The notes under the pieces are model-generated. The model was given only the letters and a program-made list of their open reading frames with translations. It was not told where the DNA came from and searched no databases. The position numbers and the translations under genes were made by a program. Below are positions 25,075 through 34,285 of a stretch of 42,795 nucleotides of DNA, one piece after another. Origin of the DNA: an uncultured Paraglaciecola sp. (lineage in GTDB: Bacteria > Pseudomonadota > Gammaproteobacteria > Enterobacterales > Alteromonadaceae); assembly GCF_913020055.1 (NCBI RefSeq), contig NZ_CAJWCF010000031.1:1-42795 (forward strand), in the 5' to 3' direction. Each line of letters starts with the position of its first letter. Position 1 is the stretch's first letter.

Positions 25075-27161
25075 ATGCATAAATATAAGATTTCAGCGGC
25101 CTACGTAATGGCCGTTATTGGCACTATGAGTACAGTGACTTTTACCACTCAAGCCAAATCAACAGATAACTTAGAGACTATTGAAGTCATTGGTCATCAA
25201 GAAAACTCAACTATGAAACTCGATGTACAAGGGCTCAACGATAACTCAGCAGATTACCGAGATAGTTTGCAACGCTTACCCGGAATAAATATCAATGGCA
25301 ACGGTCCAGTTACAGGGATCCCGCAATATAGAGGATTATTTGGCGACCGACTTTCAATTAACATTGATGGCGCGCCTATTGATGGAGCGGGGCCAAACGC
25401 CATGGACTCTCCTTTGTCACATATGGTATCTAAACCTACATCCAAATTAATCTTTTACCGCGGCATTGCCCCTGTTACTGCTGGAGTAGAGACACTGGGC
25501 GGGGCGGTAAAGATTGAAACCGATACTTCCCAGCAATTTTCTATGCAACCTAGTTTGTCAGCACGAGTCAACGCACAAGGCAATGATCAAGGTAGTGCAG
25601 AACACTACACTGGGCACCTTGGCTACGCTAATGATACGTTCTTCGTCAGTTTAAATGGCATGCAACAACAACGAGATAGAGTAGAAGATGGTCGTGGTTT
25701 AAAGGTACCAAACAGTTTTTATGCTCGCTCTGGGTTTGGCTCTGAATTTGGCGTGCGTAACGGACAACACCAAGTACATGGGGTATATCAGCGCGTAGAT
25801 ACTGACGACAGTGGCACACCAGCATTAGCCATGGACATAAACTACATCGATGCGGCTTGGTATCGATTAAATTATACCTATTCCAAAACAAGTCATTCCG
25901 CTGCAGGTATGCAACTTCAACTCAAAGCATATGGCAACAGCAATCAGCATGATATGAACAACTTTGACCACCGCCCGCTTAACTCACCTATGCAAGCCCG
26001 ACTAAATTCTGTTGACAGTATTGCCAGAGGTTATGAAGGAATATGGCAGGATAGTTTTGATTATGGCGCTATGACCGCTGGTATGAGCTGGCACAATAAT
26101 AGTCACAACTCTGTCATCACTAATCCTTTAATGGGAAGTTTACAAGTGAATAACTTTTCTCAAGTTGAGCGCACAAAAAAAAGCGCTTACCTTGAATGGT
26201 TAACTGAACTCGAAGACATAGCACTTACTTTCGGCAGCCGTTTGACCAAAGTAAATATGCAAGCAAGTAATATTGCTCACAGTATGGCGATGATGAATCC
26301 TAATGTTGCCACTTTGGTTGAACGCTTCAATCAATCAGAGCGAGACCTCGACTTTTCCTTAATGGACATTAGTCTACACGCTCAAAGTTCACTTGAAGGT
26401 GCTTGGCAATGGCAGGCGGCAATTGCACAAAAACAAAGAGCTCCAAGCTACACTGAACTGTATGTATGGCTGCCCCTTGGTATTTCAGCAGGGCTTGCAG
26501 ATGGAAACAATTATTTAGGTAACCTAAACTTATATGAAGAAACAGCCAAACAGCTGGATCTAGGGTTCAGTTACAATAGTGCAGCATTAACCATTGCCCC
26601 ACGGGTTTTCTATCAATCTATTCAAGACTACATAGTTGGTAGCCCCTCTGAAGATGGATTAGCCAATATGATTTCAACCATGACAAGTGGTAAATCACCT
26701 CTACAATGGCAAAATAGTGACGCTACAATTTGGGGAACCGATCTACTAATGAGCAGCCAACTAACAACTCAAATTGACCTAGAGATGACCGCGAGTTGGG
26801 TAAGAGGAACCCGAGATGATATTAATCGACCTCTACTCCAGCGAGCTTAATAACCCAATTACATTGGCGCCATGAAAAACTGGCATTAAGCATAGAGTCA
26901 CAATTATTTGCCTCCCAGCAACAAATCTCAGAGATTCAAAATGAGACACCAAGCGCAGGTGCTGGGATCATAAACCTGTCTACGCAATATCAATTTAATG
27001 ACAATATCAGCCTGACTTTCTCCGCTAAAAATGTATTCGACAAGGCGTATCAAACACACCTTGGTGGCGTAACTCGGGTGGCTGCAACGGATGTAGCAGT
27101 AGGAGAAAAGTTATACGAAACAGGCCGTCAATTGAATGCAAGTTTAACCCTGCTTTGGTAA
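25075..27161 (+). pseudogene. TonB-dependent receptor, C-terminus frameshifted (OprC/NosA-like)
   Basis: Outer-membrane uptake receptor. It has a signal peptide (to about TTQA, residue 27), TonB-box-like ETIEVIGH, plug domain with YRDSLQRLPGIN and YRGLFGDRLSINIDG, then a beta-barrel. The frame stops at TAA 26848-26850 after RDDINRPL. The missing last strands are encoded in another frame from about 26835 (TPASLITQLHWRHEKLALS onward) to TAA 27159-27161, including LTFSAKNVFDKAYQTHLG and the terminal aromatic LTLLW. So a small indel near 26830-26845 separates the barrel's last ~100 residues. Plug features and Met/His-rich loops resemble copper receptors OprC/NosA, but the ligand is uncertain. Lacking the final strand and terminal Trp, the protein should not insert. 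Confidence 0.8.
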
Positions 27162-27164
27162 CGG

Positions 27165-27335
27165 CAGCTAAATAGAAAATAGAAGCAACACTTTGTTGAC
27201 TGTCTAGATAGAGCGGCGAGTTGGGATCAGGGTTAAAAAATTCCAGCTCGCTAATTTTCATATCGTTAGCTAAATGCTCTATGATGGTGCTTGTTGCCAC
27301 TAACAACTTGCCATTTTCTACACTTTGTTACAAAG
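27165..27335 (-). other. Possible remnant of a minus-strand gene
   Basis: On the minus strand, codons from about 27330 to 27165 read coherently as GKLLVATSTIIEHLANDM, then a segment ending FFNPDPNSPLYLDSQQS. The frame has no good start and runs on into antisense of the receptor's C-terminus. It looks more like coding remnant than chance, but I do not recognise the family. Confidence is low. Confidence 0.25.
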
Positions 27336-27358
27336 CCAGCATCTTGTTACGTTATGCT
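27325..27358 (+). promoter_or_regulatory. Candidate promoter and repeats of the MipA-DUF3019 operon
   Basis: TTGTTAC occurs twice in direct orientation (27325-27331 and 27344-27350, 19 bp apart), the second ending just before a -10-like TATGCT (27353-27358). The first copy is also the heart of a small palindrome, CTTTGTTACAAAG (27323-27335). Direct repeats overlapping the -35 region are how OmpR-type regulators usually bind, and the operon encodes one. This is inference. Confidence 0.4.
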
Positions 27359-27412
27359 AGAAAAAAGCACCATAAACTGCATCGGTGTTCAACAATTAGG
27401 AAGTCAAAAACG

Positions 27413-28249
27413 ATGTATTCACCCATAAAGAAAATCACTGCAGCTGTGCTGCTTTCTATCGCTATATTACCTAGTGCTTTTTCAGCCGATATTGCTCGTT
27501 CATTACGCAATAACACCTTAGAAAATACCGATCCCGAAAACTTTTTCGAAATTGGCTTAGGCGCTGGCGCCTTTGTTGGCTCATCTCTTAGAGATGATGA
27601 TGGCGAAGACGCTGGACTTGGATTAATTATTAGGGGGAGTTACAACTGGAACGGTTTTTTTGTGGATGTGTTAGGCGAAATCTCTGATCCATTTGTACTT
27701 GGTTACAATGCTTACAACAATGAAAACTGGTCATTTGATGTCACTTTAAGTCAATCATGGGGTGGCCTAAATAAAGAAGATGACGAAGTCCGTTTTATTG
27801 GTGTAGATGAAAGAGAAAGTAACACCATGTTTGGTGGGCGTTTGACCGGTTATTTTGGCAAAAATATTTTACAATTCGCCATTAAACATGATGTATCAAG
27901 TAAAAGTAAAGGCACGGTTGCTTCCGCTGTAATAGGCAGGAATTGGCAAATCAGAAACTGGAATTTTCATGGTTTAGCTGGCCTTAACTATAGAGATGCT
28001 AAGTACAACGATTATTTCTTTGGCGTTTCCGACAGTGAAGCAAATAATTCGGATTTCTCGGCCTATGACGGAAAAGCCTCAGTTTCGTTTAACTCATCTA
28101 TGGGGGTCACTTATCCCATTAACGAAAACTGGATATACCGTGCTTCAGTATCACTAGGATCTGATTTGAGCGAAAACGACAGCCCGTTATTCGCTAAAAA
28201 CCGGGACTTTTATGTAGGTATTGGTACCAGTATTAGTTATGTTTTTTAG
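27413..28249 (+). CDS. MipA/OmpV family outer-membrane protein
   Basis: 278 residues from ATG 27413, with AGGA 11 nt upstream. The signal peptide is cleaved near AFS-AD (about residue 24). The mature protein has the MipA/OmpV pattern: EIGLGAGAFVGSS as first strand, paired aromatic/Gly strands throughout, and a terminal strand ending in Phe (GTSISYVF), the outer-membrane assembly signal. MipA in E. coli scaffolds murein enzymes; OmpV relatives are porin-like and linked to antibiotic uptake. It heads a four-gene operon with a DUF3019 protein and a two-component system, so it is probably a regulated target of that system. The longer frame back to 27221 has no signal-peptide logic. Confidence 0.87.
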   Translation: MYSPIKKITAAVLLSIAILPSAFSADIARSLRNNTLENTDPENFFEIGLGAGAFVGSSLRDDDGEDAGLGLIIRGSYNWNGFFVDVLGEISDPFVLGYNAYNNENWSFDVTLSQSWGGLNKEDDEVRFIGVDERESNTMFGGRLTGYFGKNILQFAIKHDVSSKSKGTVASAVIGRNWQIRNWNFHGLAGLNYRDAKYNDYFFGVSDSEANNSDFSAYDGKASVSFNSSMGVTYPINENWIYRASVSLGSDLSENDSPLFAKNRDFYVGIGTSISYVF

Positions 28250-28261
28250 GTGGGTGAGTCA

Positions 28262-28678
28262 ATGATGAAACTTACTTATAGTGTTAAATTGGCCGGCGTA
28301 TTTGTCTTATTAGCCTGCACAACAAGCTCGGTAAATGCAGATACGGGCAAGCAAAACCAAAATAAAAATCTTGTTGTCAGCCCTAAACGATGTGTGGCGC
28401 TTAGACAAGGACAAATTTGTTATCAAGACGTCACATTTCAATGGCAGCAGCCGCTTGCTGGGAACTATTGTTTAGTCGAATTGCCAACAAACAAAGTTTT
28501 AAAATGTTGGAAACAAACACGAACGGGAGTATTTGAGTTTGATTTTCAATATGACCAAAGCACAGGTTTTGCGCTACGAAAAGAAGGGCAAGAGCAGAAT
28601 TTGGCTGAGACATCAATATCCGTATCTTGGGTGTTTAAGTCTTCCAAACGTCCAAAATCAAGTTGGAAGCTATTTTGA
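28262..28678 (+). CDS. DUF3019 family periplasmic protein
   Basis: About 138 residues. The signal peptide ends near VNA-DT, and the mature region has four cysteines (KRCVALRQGQICYQ, NYCLVEL, VLKCWKQ) that could form two disulfides. It fits DUF3019, a family I know mainly from Shewanella- and Alteromonas-like genomes beside MipA and a two-component system. The frame begins with GTG directly after the MipA stop (28250). I prefer ATG 28262 or the adjacent ATG 28265, with AGGTGGGTGAG upstream. Its function is unknown; its position suggests an accessory sensor or chaperone in the periplasm. Its last codons overlap the response regulator start. Confidence 0.78.
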   Translation: MMKLTYSVKLAGVFVLLACTTSSVNADTGKQNQNKNLVVSPKRCVALRQGQICYQDVTFQWQQPLAGNYCLVELPTNKVLKCWKQTRTGVFEFDFQYDQSTGFALRKEGQEQNLAETSISVSWVFKSSKRPKSSWKLF

Positions 28679-29394
28679 TTGAAGAGATCACCTGCCCACA
28701 TATTATGTTGGTAGAAGATGATATGTCGCTAGCCGAATGGTTCAGCGACTATCTTACCGAACATGGCTATATGGTGACCTTAGTCAACAGAGGTGATTCA
28801 GCCATAGAGTTGATTAGAGAGGATCAACCCGACTTAGTTGTGTTAGACATTATGTTACCCGTAAAAGACGGGTTTGATGTATGCAGAGAAGTGCGCGGTT
28901 TTTATCATGGTCCTATCTTGATGATGACCGCCAGAGACCAAGAAATGGACGAAGTGTTAGGCTTAGAGCTTGGGGCAGATGACTATGTTACCAAACCCAT
29001 TAAACCTAGGGCTATGTTGTCGAGAGTGAAAGCACTATTAAGGCGAGTGAATAACAAAAATCAATCGGTGGCCGAAAGCGAAAATTGTCTTCAGTTTGGC
29101 CAGCTTCATCTAGACGCTAATTCACGCACCACCTCACTAAGTAGTTGTACAGTCCCTATTTCAACCAACGAATTTGATGTGCTTTGGTATTTAGCTCAGT
29201 CCGCTGGGCAAGTTGTCAATCGCAACGAATTAGTCAAAGACATACGGGGTATAGATTACGACGGTTTTGACCGTAGTATGGATATCATTGTATCTCGGCT
29301 ACGTAAAAAATTAGGCGATGACGCAAATAACCCATTTAGGATTAAAACAATCTGGGGCCAAGGTTATTTATTTGTAATCGACGCGTGGAATTAG
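28675..29394 (+). CDS. OmpR/RstA-type response regulator
   Basis: 239 residues from TTG 28675. The receiver domain has the acidic pocket EDD (14-16), phospho-acceptor Asp58 and conserved Lys in YVTKPIKP. A winged-helix OmpR-type DNA-binding domain follows (about 135-238), with TNEFDVLWYLAQSAGQVVNR and IWGQGYLF. GGAAG lies 5 nt before TTG 28675, and the start overlaps the DUF3019 stop (TTGA), so translation is coupled. The overall pattern is closest to RstA. It pairs with the downstream kinase and probably controls the operon's MipA gene. Confidence 0.88.
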   Translation: MIEEITCPHIMLVEDDMSLAEWFSDYLTEHGYMVTLVNRGDSAIELIREDQPDLVVLDIMLPVKDGFDVCREVRGFYHGPILMMTARDQEMDEVLGLELGADDYVTKPIKPRAMLSRVKALLRRVNNKNQSVAESENCLQFGQLHLDANSRTTSLSSCTVPISTNEFDVLWYLAQSAGQVVNRNELVKDIRGIDYDGFDRSMDIIVSRLRKKLGDDANNPFRIKTIWGQGYLFVIDAWN

Positions 29395-29440
29395 ACTTGA
29401 TGAGCTTGCGTAAACCATCAGTAACTTGGCTGACACTATT

Positions 29441-30709
29441 ATGAAGAAACTCGTACTGTCTCTGGTTCTTGTGATGTTTACCGCTATCATATTTTTAGGT
29501 TGGTCATTAGATACCCTATTTAATAACTATCAAGAACAACAAAATACTGATGAGTTTAGTGCCTATCGACAAATCGCGGCTTCGTTGGCCACTACTTTAG
29601 ATAAACTAGACGACCCTCAAGCATTTATTATGGCTTGGCAAAAGGCCAATCAACAAACACTTAACCTTGTGCCATTAACTGAATTCCCTTTGCCTGAAGA
29701 GTTAACACAGGACTTTAATCAAGGTGTGTCCTTGGTGCTTGAATCAGCCGACCGGATAACAGTGAATCACATTATGCCGGCACAACAACAAGTGTTAGTC
29801 ATGTCGGTTTCACCGCAAGCATCACAACCAGCCAACCTAAGTTTACAAATGATACTCACCACTGCGTTTTATATGGGTATCTTGCTGTTTGTAGGAATTT
29901 GGCTTTATCCGCTAATTAAACGTTTACGACTATTAAGCAAAGCCACTAAAACTTTTGGGGCTGGGGATTTTGCTTGGCGAATTCCAGTTTCAAGCACATC
30001 TTATGTGGCCGATATTGAAAACGAATTTAATCGCATGGCGCAAAAAATCGAAACTCTGATCCAAGATAACAAGTTATTAGGTAACGCCGTCTCCCACGAT
30101 TTACGTACACCTTTAGCCAGATTACGTTTTGGTATCGAAGCGCTAAGTGAAACCAATAAACCTGAAAAACAAGACAAATACATTCGGCATTTAAGTCAAG
30201 ATATCGCCGAGATGGAACGGCTGGTAGAAGTATTACTCAATTATGCGCGACTTGAGCAGAGTTTGATAAAAGTAGATAAAGTACCTGTCGACTTAAATCA
30301 GTTACTGGATCAATGTGTATATGGCTTAGACGATGCCGACGGCAAACTAATCAAATGGCAGCCAATTGATAAAATCACTATTGTTGGCGACCAAAATTTT
30401 CTTGCTATGTTAATCAACAACCTACTTAACAATGCTCAACAATATGCATCACAAATTATTCAAGTGAGTATTGTCCAGAAATCACAATCCATAGAGTTAG
30501 TAGTAGAAGACGATGGCCTAGGTATCGACAAAAGCAAACGACTGAAATTATTACAACCTTTTACCCGCGGTCACAACGACATTGAAAAACCCGGTTTTGG
30601 CATGGGGTTAGCCATAGTGGCAAGGATTGCAGCATGGCACAATGCCGAGATTAGGATTGCAGAATCTGAGCTGGGAGGGGCCAGAGTATCAGTGACTTTT
30701 AAACGTTAG
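29441..30709 (+). CDS. RstB-like sensor histidine kinase
   Basis: 422 residues from ATG 29441. One membrane helix is at 5-24, with a periplasmic sensor region of about 105 residues, a second helix (about 138-158) and a HAMP domain (160-212). Phospho-acceptor His219 is in AVSHDLRTPLARLRFG. The ATPase domain has LINNLLNNAQQYA (N-box), EDDGLGID (G1) and GFGMGLAIV (G2). HDLRTPLARLRF is the EnvZ/RstB/PhoQ-like subgroup. The small acidic and Gln-rich periplasmic domain could sense cations, peptides or the DUF3019 protein. It completes the four-gene operon and is followed by the convergent cueR gene. Confidence 0.9.
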   Translation: MKKLVLSLVLVMFTAIIFLGWSLDTLFNNYQEQQNTDEFSAYRQIAASLATTLDKLDDPQAFIMAWQKANQQTLNLVPLTEFPLPEELTQDFNQGVSLVLESADRITVNHIMPAQQQVLVMSVSPQASQPANLSLQMILTTAFYMGILLFVGIWLYPLIKRLRLLSKATKTFGAGDFAWRIPVSSTSYVADIENEFNRMAQKIETLIQDNKLLGNAVSHDLRTPLARLRFGIEALSETNKPEKQDKYIRHLSQDIAEMERLVEVLLNYARLEQSLIKVDKVPVDLNQLLDQCVYGLDDADGKLIKWQPIDKITIVGDQNFLAMLINNLLNNAQQYASQIIQVSIVQKSQSIELVVEDDGLGIDKSKRLKLLQPFTRGHNDIEKPGFGMGLAIVARIAAWHNAEIRIAESELGGARVSVTFKR

Positions 30710-30809
30710 CCTATAAATTTAGTCAAACAAACAACCTGAAGCTGTTCAACATTTTCCTGAAAATAAGGAAATGTAAATACACATCAACTCTGACTAATTA
30801 GTGTAGCTG

Positions 30810-31211
30810 TTAGACTTGATCTAATCCGTCAAGTATCGAGCATTGGGAATGCTCATCATCATTGCAATTATCGGCCAGTTCTTGCAGTGATTTTTTCATT
30901 TTTTTTAACTCGCTAATTTTATTCTCTATTTCATGCAAATTTTCTTCTGCAAGTCTTTTAACTTCTCGGCTAGCCCTATTCGGATTTTGCCATAAATCAG
31001 ATAAAGCACGAATTTGACTCAGCGAAAACCCGAGGATTTTGGCTTGTTTTATCACACCCAGCAATTTCAATTGATGACCGTTATACAGACGATATTGGGC
31101 GTCAGAACGAATAGCCTTGGGGATCAAGCCTGTTACTTCATAGTGCCTTATCATTTTTGCTGAGAGCCCCGTTATATTGGCCGCTTCTCCGATAGTGACT
31201 AGATTATTCAT
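30810..31211 (-). CDS. cueR: CueR-type copper-responsive MerR regulator
   Basis: 133 residues. The N-terminal MerR winged helix (VTIGEAANITGLSAKMIRHYE) is followed by the dimer helix. The metal loop CNDDEHSQC near the C-terminus has the C-x7-C spacing of CueR that binds Cu(I), Ag(I) and Au(I). It activates its target by twisting promoters with overlong spacers, exactly the kind found ahead of copA. The ATG overlaps the copA stop (ATGAATAA), so cueR is translated with copA and belongs to the operon it controls, giving positive feedback. Confidence 0.92.
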   Translation of the reverse strand: MNNLVTIGEAANITGLSAKMIRHYEVTGLIPKAIRSDAQYRLYNGHQLKLLGVIKQAKILGFSLSQIRALSDLWQNPNRASREVKRLAEENLHEIENKISELKKMKKSLQELADNCNDDEHSQCSILDGLDQV

Positions 31212-33585
31212 TCTCGCTTACCTCTATTGGATGCCAGCGCTGCAATAATAACGCATTGCTCACCACAAAAAGACTGCTGCAGGCCATTGCTGCTCCCGCA
31301 ATTACAGGATTAAGATAACCAAATGCCGCCAATGGGATACCTACAATATTAAAAATGAAGGCCCAAAACAGGTTCTGTTTTATTTTTCGATAGGTCAATT
31401 TTGCCATCAACAATGACGATGAAACCAAGTTTGGTTCACCCCGCATCAAAGTGATTGCCGACGCACTAACGGCCACTTCGGTTCCAGTAGCCATAGCAAT
31501 ACCCAAGTTTGACTGCGCTAAAGCAGGGGCATCGTTAATACCATCACCCACCATAGCCACTTGATATCCCTGCTGTTGATACTGTCTTACAAAAGCCGCT
31601 TTATCGGCGGGCATAACTTCAGCGTGATATTCATCCAACTGCAAAATATTCGCTACATATTCGGCACTGGCTTGACTGTCGCCGGTTAACATTAAGACTT
31701 TTATACCCTGTTGTTGCAACTGCTCAACTGCCGTTTGTGCATGAGGTTTGAGCATATCGGTAAAACAAAACAGGCCGACTAATTCAGACTGATTATCCTT
31801 TTGTCTGGCTAACCAAGAGACTGATGCACCGTGAACAGCGATTGCATCTTTGGGCAGTTCGATTCCCAATCCCGTCATCATGTGTCGACTACCTAGGAAT
31901 AAAGTTGAATCATGTAACTTGGCTTTTACCCCAAGCCCGGCAACTACTTGAAATTCCTCCACGTCTAGCGGAGTAATCGCCATTTCATGAGCTTTGTTTA
32001 GAATTGCTTTAGCTAAAGGGTGTTCACTATGTTGTTGCACCGAAACCGCCAGTTGAATCAGTTCCTGCTCGGATCCTATTAGCGTTGTCATTTGGCTTAA
32101 TGCAGGTTTGCCTTCGGTCAGAGTACCCGTTTTATCAAACACCACCATATTGATGATAGTGGCCTGCTCCAGCGCACTAGCATCTTTGACTAAGATACCA
32201 AATCGGGCAGCTGTGCCAGTACCAGCCATAATAGCCGCAGGCGTGGCCAAACCAAGGGCACAAGGACAAGCAATAACCAGTACAGCAACGGCATTGAGAA
32301 TGGCTTGTTGCCAATTCCCCGTCAGCATTCCCCAACTTAATAAGGTTATCGCTGCAATAAGCATAACAATAGGTACAAATACCGCACTGACTTTGTCCAC
32401 TAGAGCCTGAACTGGTGCTTTATCGCCTTGCGCTTCTTCAACCAATCGAATGATTTTCGCCAGAATCGACTCTGCACCTACACTACTAGCGTTAATCTCT
32501 AGGATCCCATCTAAGTTAACCGAACCACCAGTAACCTTATCCCCTGTTAATTTACTGACAGGCAGGCTTTCACCACTGATTAACGCCTCATCTACATGAC
32601 TTTGTCCAGAAATGACCAAACCGTCGACTGGCACACGCTCCCCAGGCTTGACTTGCAGTCGCTCTCCTGTTTGCACTGTTGCAGCAGCAAACTGTTGCCA
32701 ACTATTGTTGCGCCACACGGTTGCAGTTGTGGGACGCAAGTTTTCCAGTGCTCTTAACGCGCTGGTAGTACGTCTTTTAGCTCTGTGTTCAAGGTATTTA
32801 CCAACAAGTACTAAACTCAAGACTACGCTACTGCTTTCGAAATATAAGTGCGGCATTCCGTGATCTTGAGTACTCAGCCACCATAGATAAACTGATAACC
32901 CATACGCAGCACTTGTACCAATTGCCACCAATAAATCCATATTGCCAGTGCGAGCCTTCAACGCCCCCCAACCAGCTCGATAAAAACGCGCACCAAAGTA
33001 AAACTGTACAGGTGTAGCCAATAACCATTGAATCATCGCTGGCAACATCCAGTCTTTACCCAGCAGCATGCCAAACATTGGAAAAACCAGTGGCAACGAG
33101 AGCAAACTGGCTCCGACAGCGGGAAACCAATCTGCTTGATAAAACTTAGCTGTCTCCTCACGACTAGTCGAATCATTACTATCAGTTTTGAGCACGTATC
33201 CAGCGCCACCCAAAAGACTAGCCACTTCAGCTTCAAGTAATTCGCTGATCAAGGTGAGTGAGACTTGCTCGGTCGCAAGATTGACATGAGCTTTAAGCAC
33301 CTGCGGTAACGTCAACATCGCTTTTTCAACGCGACCTGCGCATGAACTACAGGTCATCCCCGATACTCCGTAGATAGCGCTAGAAGTTGGCACTTGATAA
33401 CCAGCCTCTTCAATAGCTAATACCAAGTTTTGCAAAGTCGCGGTGCCTTTAATGACGGCCATTTCAACCGCCAAATTAACACTGACATGTTCAACACCCG
33501 CCACCTGCATTAGTTTTTTCTCAACCCGACCAACACAAGATGAACAAGTCATCCCAGTAATTTTCAATTTTATAGTGCTACTCAT
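31204..33585 (-). CDS. copA: Cu(I)-exporting P1B-type ATPase CopA
   Basis: 793 residues. Two N-terminal heavy-metal-associated domains each carry GMTCSSC (Cys14/17 and Cys79/82). Eight membrane helices include the transport site CPC (440-442). The actuator SGES, phosphorylation DKTGT (Asp484), HP dipeptide (SEHPLA) and hinge GDGINDAPAL are all present, so the pump looks functional. It exports cytoplasmic Cu(I)/Ag(I) to the periplasm. The start is ATG 33585, because GGAGG lies 5 nt upstream and the family N-terminus is MSSTIKLKITGM; the frame's earlier ATG at 33597 overlaps that ribosome-binding site. It is followed by cueR. Confidence 0.96.
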   Translation of the reverse strand: MSSTIKLKITGMTCSSCVGRVEKKLMQVAGVEHVSVNLAVEMAVIKGTATLQNLVLAIEEAGYQVPTSSAIYGVSGMTCSSCAGRVEKAMLTLPQVLKAHVNLATEQVSLTLISELLEAEVASLLGGAGYVLKTDSNDSTSREETAKFYQADWFPAVGASLLSLPLVFPMFGMLLGKDWMLPAMIQWLLATPVQFYFGARFYRAGWGALKARTGNMDLLVAIGTSAAYGLSVYLWWLSTQDHGMPHLYFESSSVVLSLVLVGKYLEHRAKRRTTSALRALENLRPTTATVWRNNSWQQFAAATVQTGERLQVKPGERVPVDGLVISGQSHVDEALISGESLPVSKLTGDKVTGGSVNLDGILEINASSVGAESILAKIIRLVEEAQGDKAPVQALVDKVSAVFVPIVMLIAAITLLSWGMLTGNWQQAILNAVAVLVIACPCALGLATPAAIMAGTGTAARFGILVKDASALEQATIINMVVFDKTGTLTEGKPALSQMTTLIGSEQELIQLAVSVQQHSEHPLAKAILNKAHEMAITPLDVEEFQVVAGLGVKAKLHDSTLFLGSRHMMTGLGIELPKDAIAVHGASVSWLARQKDNQSELVGLFCFTDMLKPHAQTAVEQLQQQGIKVLMLTGDSQASAEYVANILQLDEYHAEVMPADKAAFVRQYQQQGYQVAMVGDGINDAPALAQSNLGIAMATGTEVAVSASAITLMRGEPNLVSSSLLMAKLTYRKIKQNLFWAFIFNIVGIPLAAFGYLNPVIAGAAMACSSLFVVSNALLLQRWHPIEVSENE

Positions 33586-33623
33586 ACACACCTCCATTAG
33601 GCTTTTATTACTCAGCTTGCAGG

Positions 33624-33654
33624 ATGTTAAAGCTTACCATCATGGTAAGGTCAA
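33624..33654 (-). promoter_or_regulatory. CueR operator-promoter of copA-cueR
   Basis: On the minus strand: -35 TTGACC (33649-33654), a 19-bp spacer and -10 TAACAT (33624-33629). The spacer contains the dyad TTACCATGATGGTAA. The 19-bp spacing and TTGACC/TAAC pattern are nearly identical to the E. coli copA promoter controlled by CueR. Confidence 0.93.
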
Positions 33655-33972
33655 TTACTTTTTTATCCAGTTAACTGGTTTAGCATGCACTACACAAAGT
33701 TCACCTGTACTGTGACAACGAATTGTTAGCAAACTAGTAGCCAGCTTGTTTAAATCAAAATTCACTGCCTTTTTCGATGTAATACCAATAAAGAGGCGTT
33801 CACCCAGAAAATCTCAGCCGATTTTGTACTGCGTTCTCGTTACTTAAAAGTAGCACTGGCATGAGTAAATAAGGCCCTGTTTATAGCAAAAAAAGGGATA
33901 CATCGGGAGATAATACTGAAGTAGAAAGCAACACTTTTATACTAGTATTGTTAGATAGATTGATGGCCAAAA
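33655..33972. other. Intergenic stretch downstream of the copA promoter
   Basis: No gene is recognised. The segment around 33779-33850 (ATACCAATAAAG and what follows) has the feel of the small dispersed repeats common in Alteromonadales intergenic DNA, but I cannot test copy number here. No transposase remnant or clear terminator is visible. Confidence 0.3.
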
Positions 33973-34250
33973 TTATTGGTTGGTTGGTTGGTTTTTCAAA
34001 ATATTTTGCAACCAACCATGTGCTTCTTTTTCTGGCTCAAAAAATTGATAATTAACGTCTGCTTAATTACTGGAACAAACAGTTCTTTTGCTAAAGGTGT
34101 ATCACTGAGTAAAGCTAAACTAGTCTAAGTAGCATGCATTATCTGCATACCCAATCCAATAATCTGTCGTTGCTATTCATGCATCATTTCTATATTTGCA
34201 GGTCCAGCACCTTCAACAATAGGCAAATGGCCTTCTATTAAAAGACACAT
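33973..34250 (-). pseudogene. Degraded small gene with two stops and a frameshift
   Basis: Minus-strand remnant. From ATG 34250 (AAGG upstream) it reads MCLLIEGHLPIVEGAGPANI and MMHE, then TAG (34173-34175), QRQIIGLGMQIMHAT, TAG (34125-34127), TSLALLSDTPLAKELFVPVI. After a frame change near 34044-34055 it ends FFEPEKEAHGWLQNILKNQ to TAA 33973. The segments look like consecutive parts of one protein of about 90-130 residues, possibly with an internal deletion. The ending resembles STAS/SpoIIAA-like proteins (FF-x-x-E-x-E-A-x-x-W-L), but that is tentative. The 3' end holds a four-unit TTGG repeat. Confidence 0.5.
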
Positions 34251-34285
34251 TTAACCTTGTGCTGGATACCCATTTTTGCTCTCTG

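Noticed and set aside
33960-34016. TTGG repeats with AACCAACC downstream as a transcription terminator
   Set aside because: The repeats lie within the 3' end of the degraded gene; the complementary arms are far apart with no T-run.
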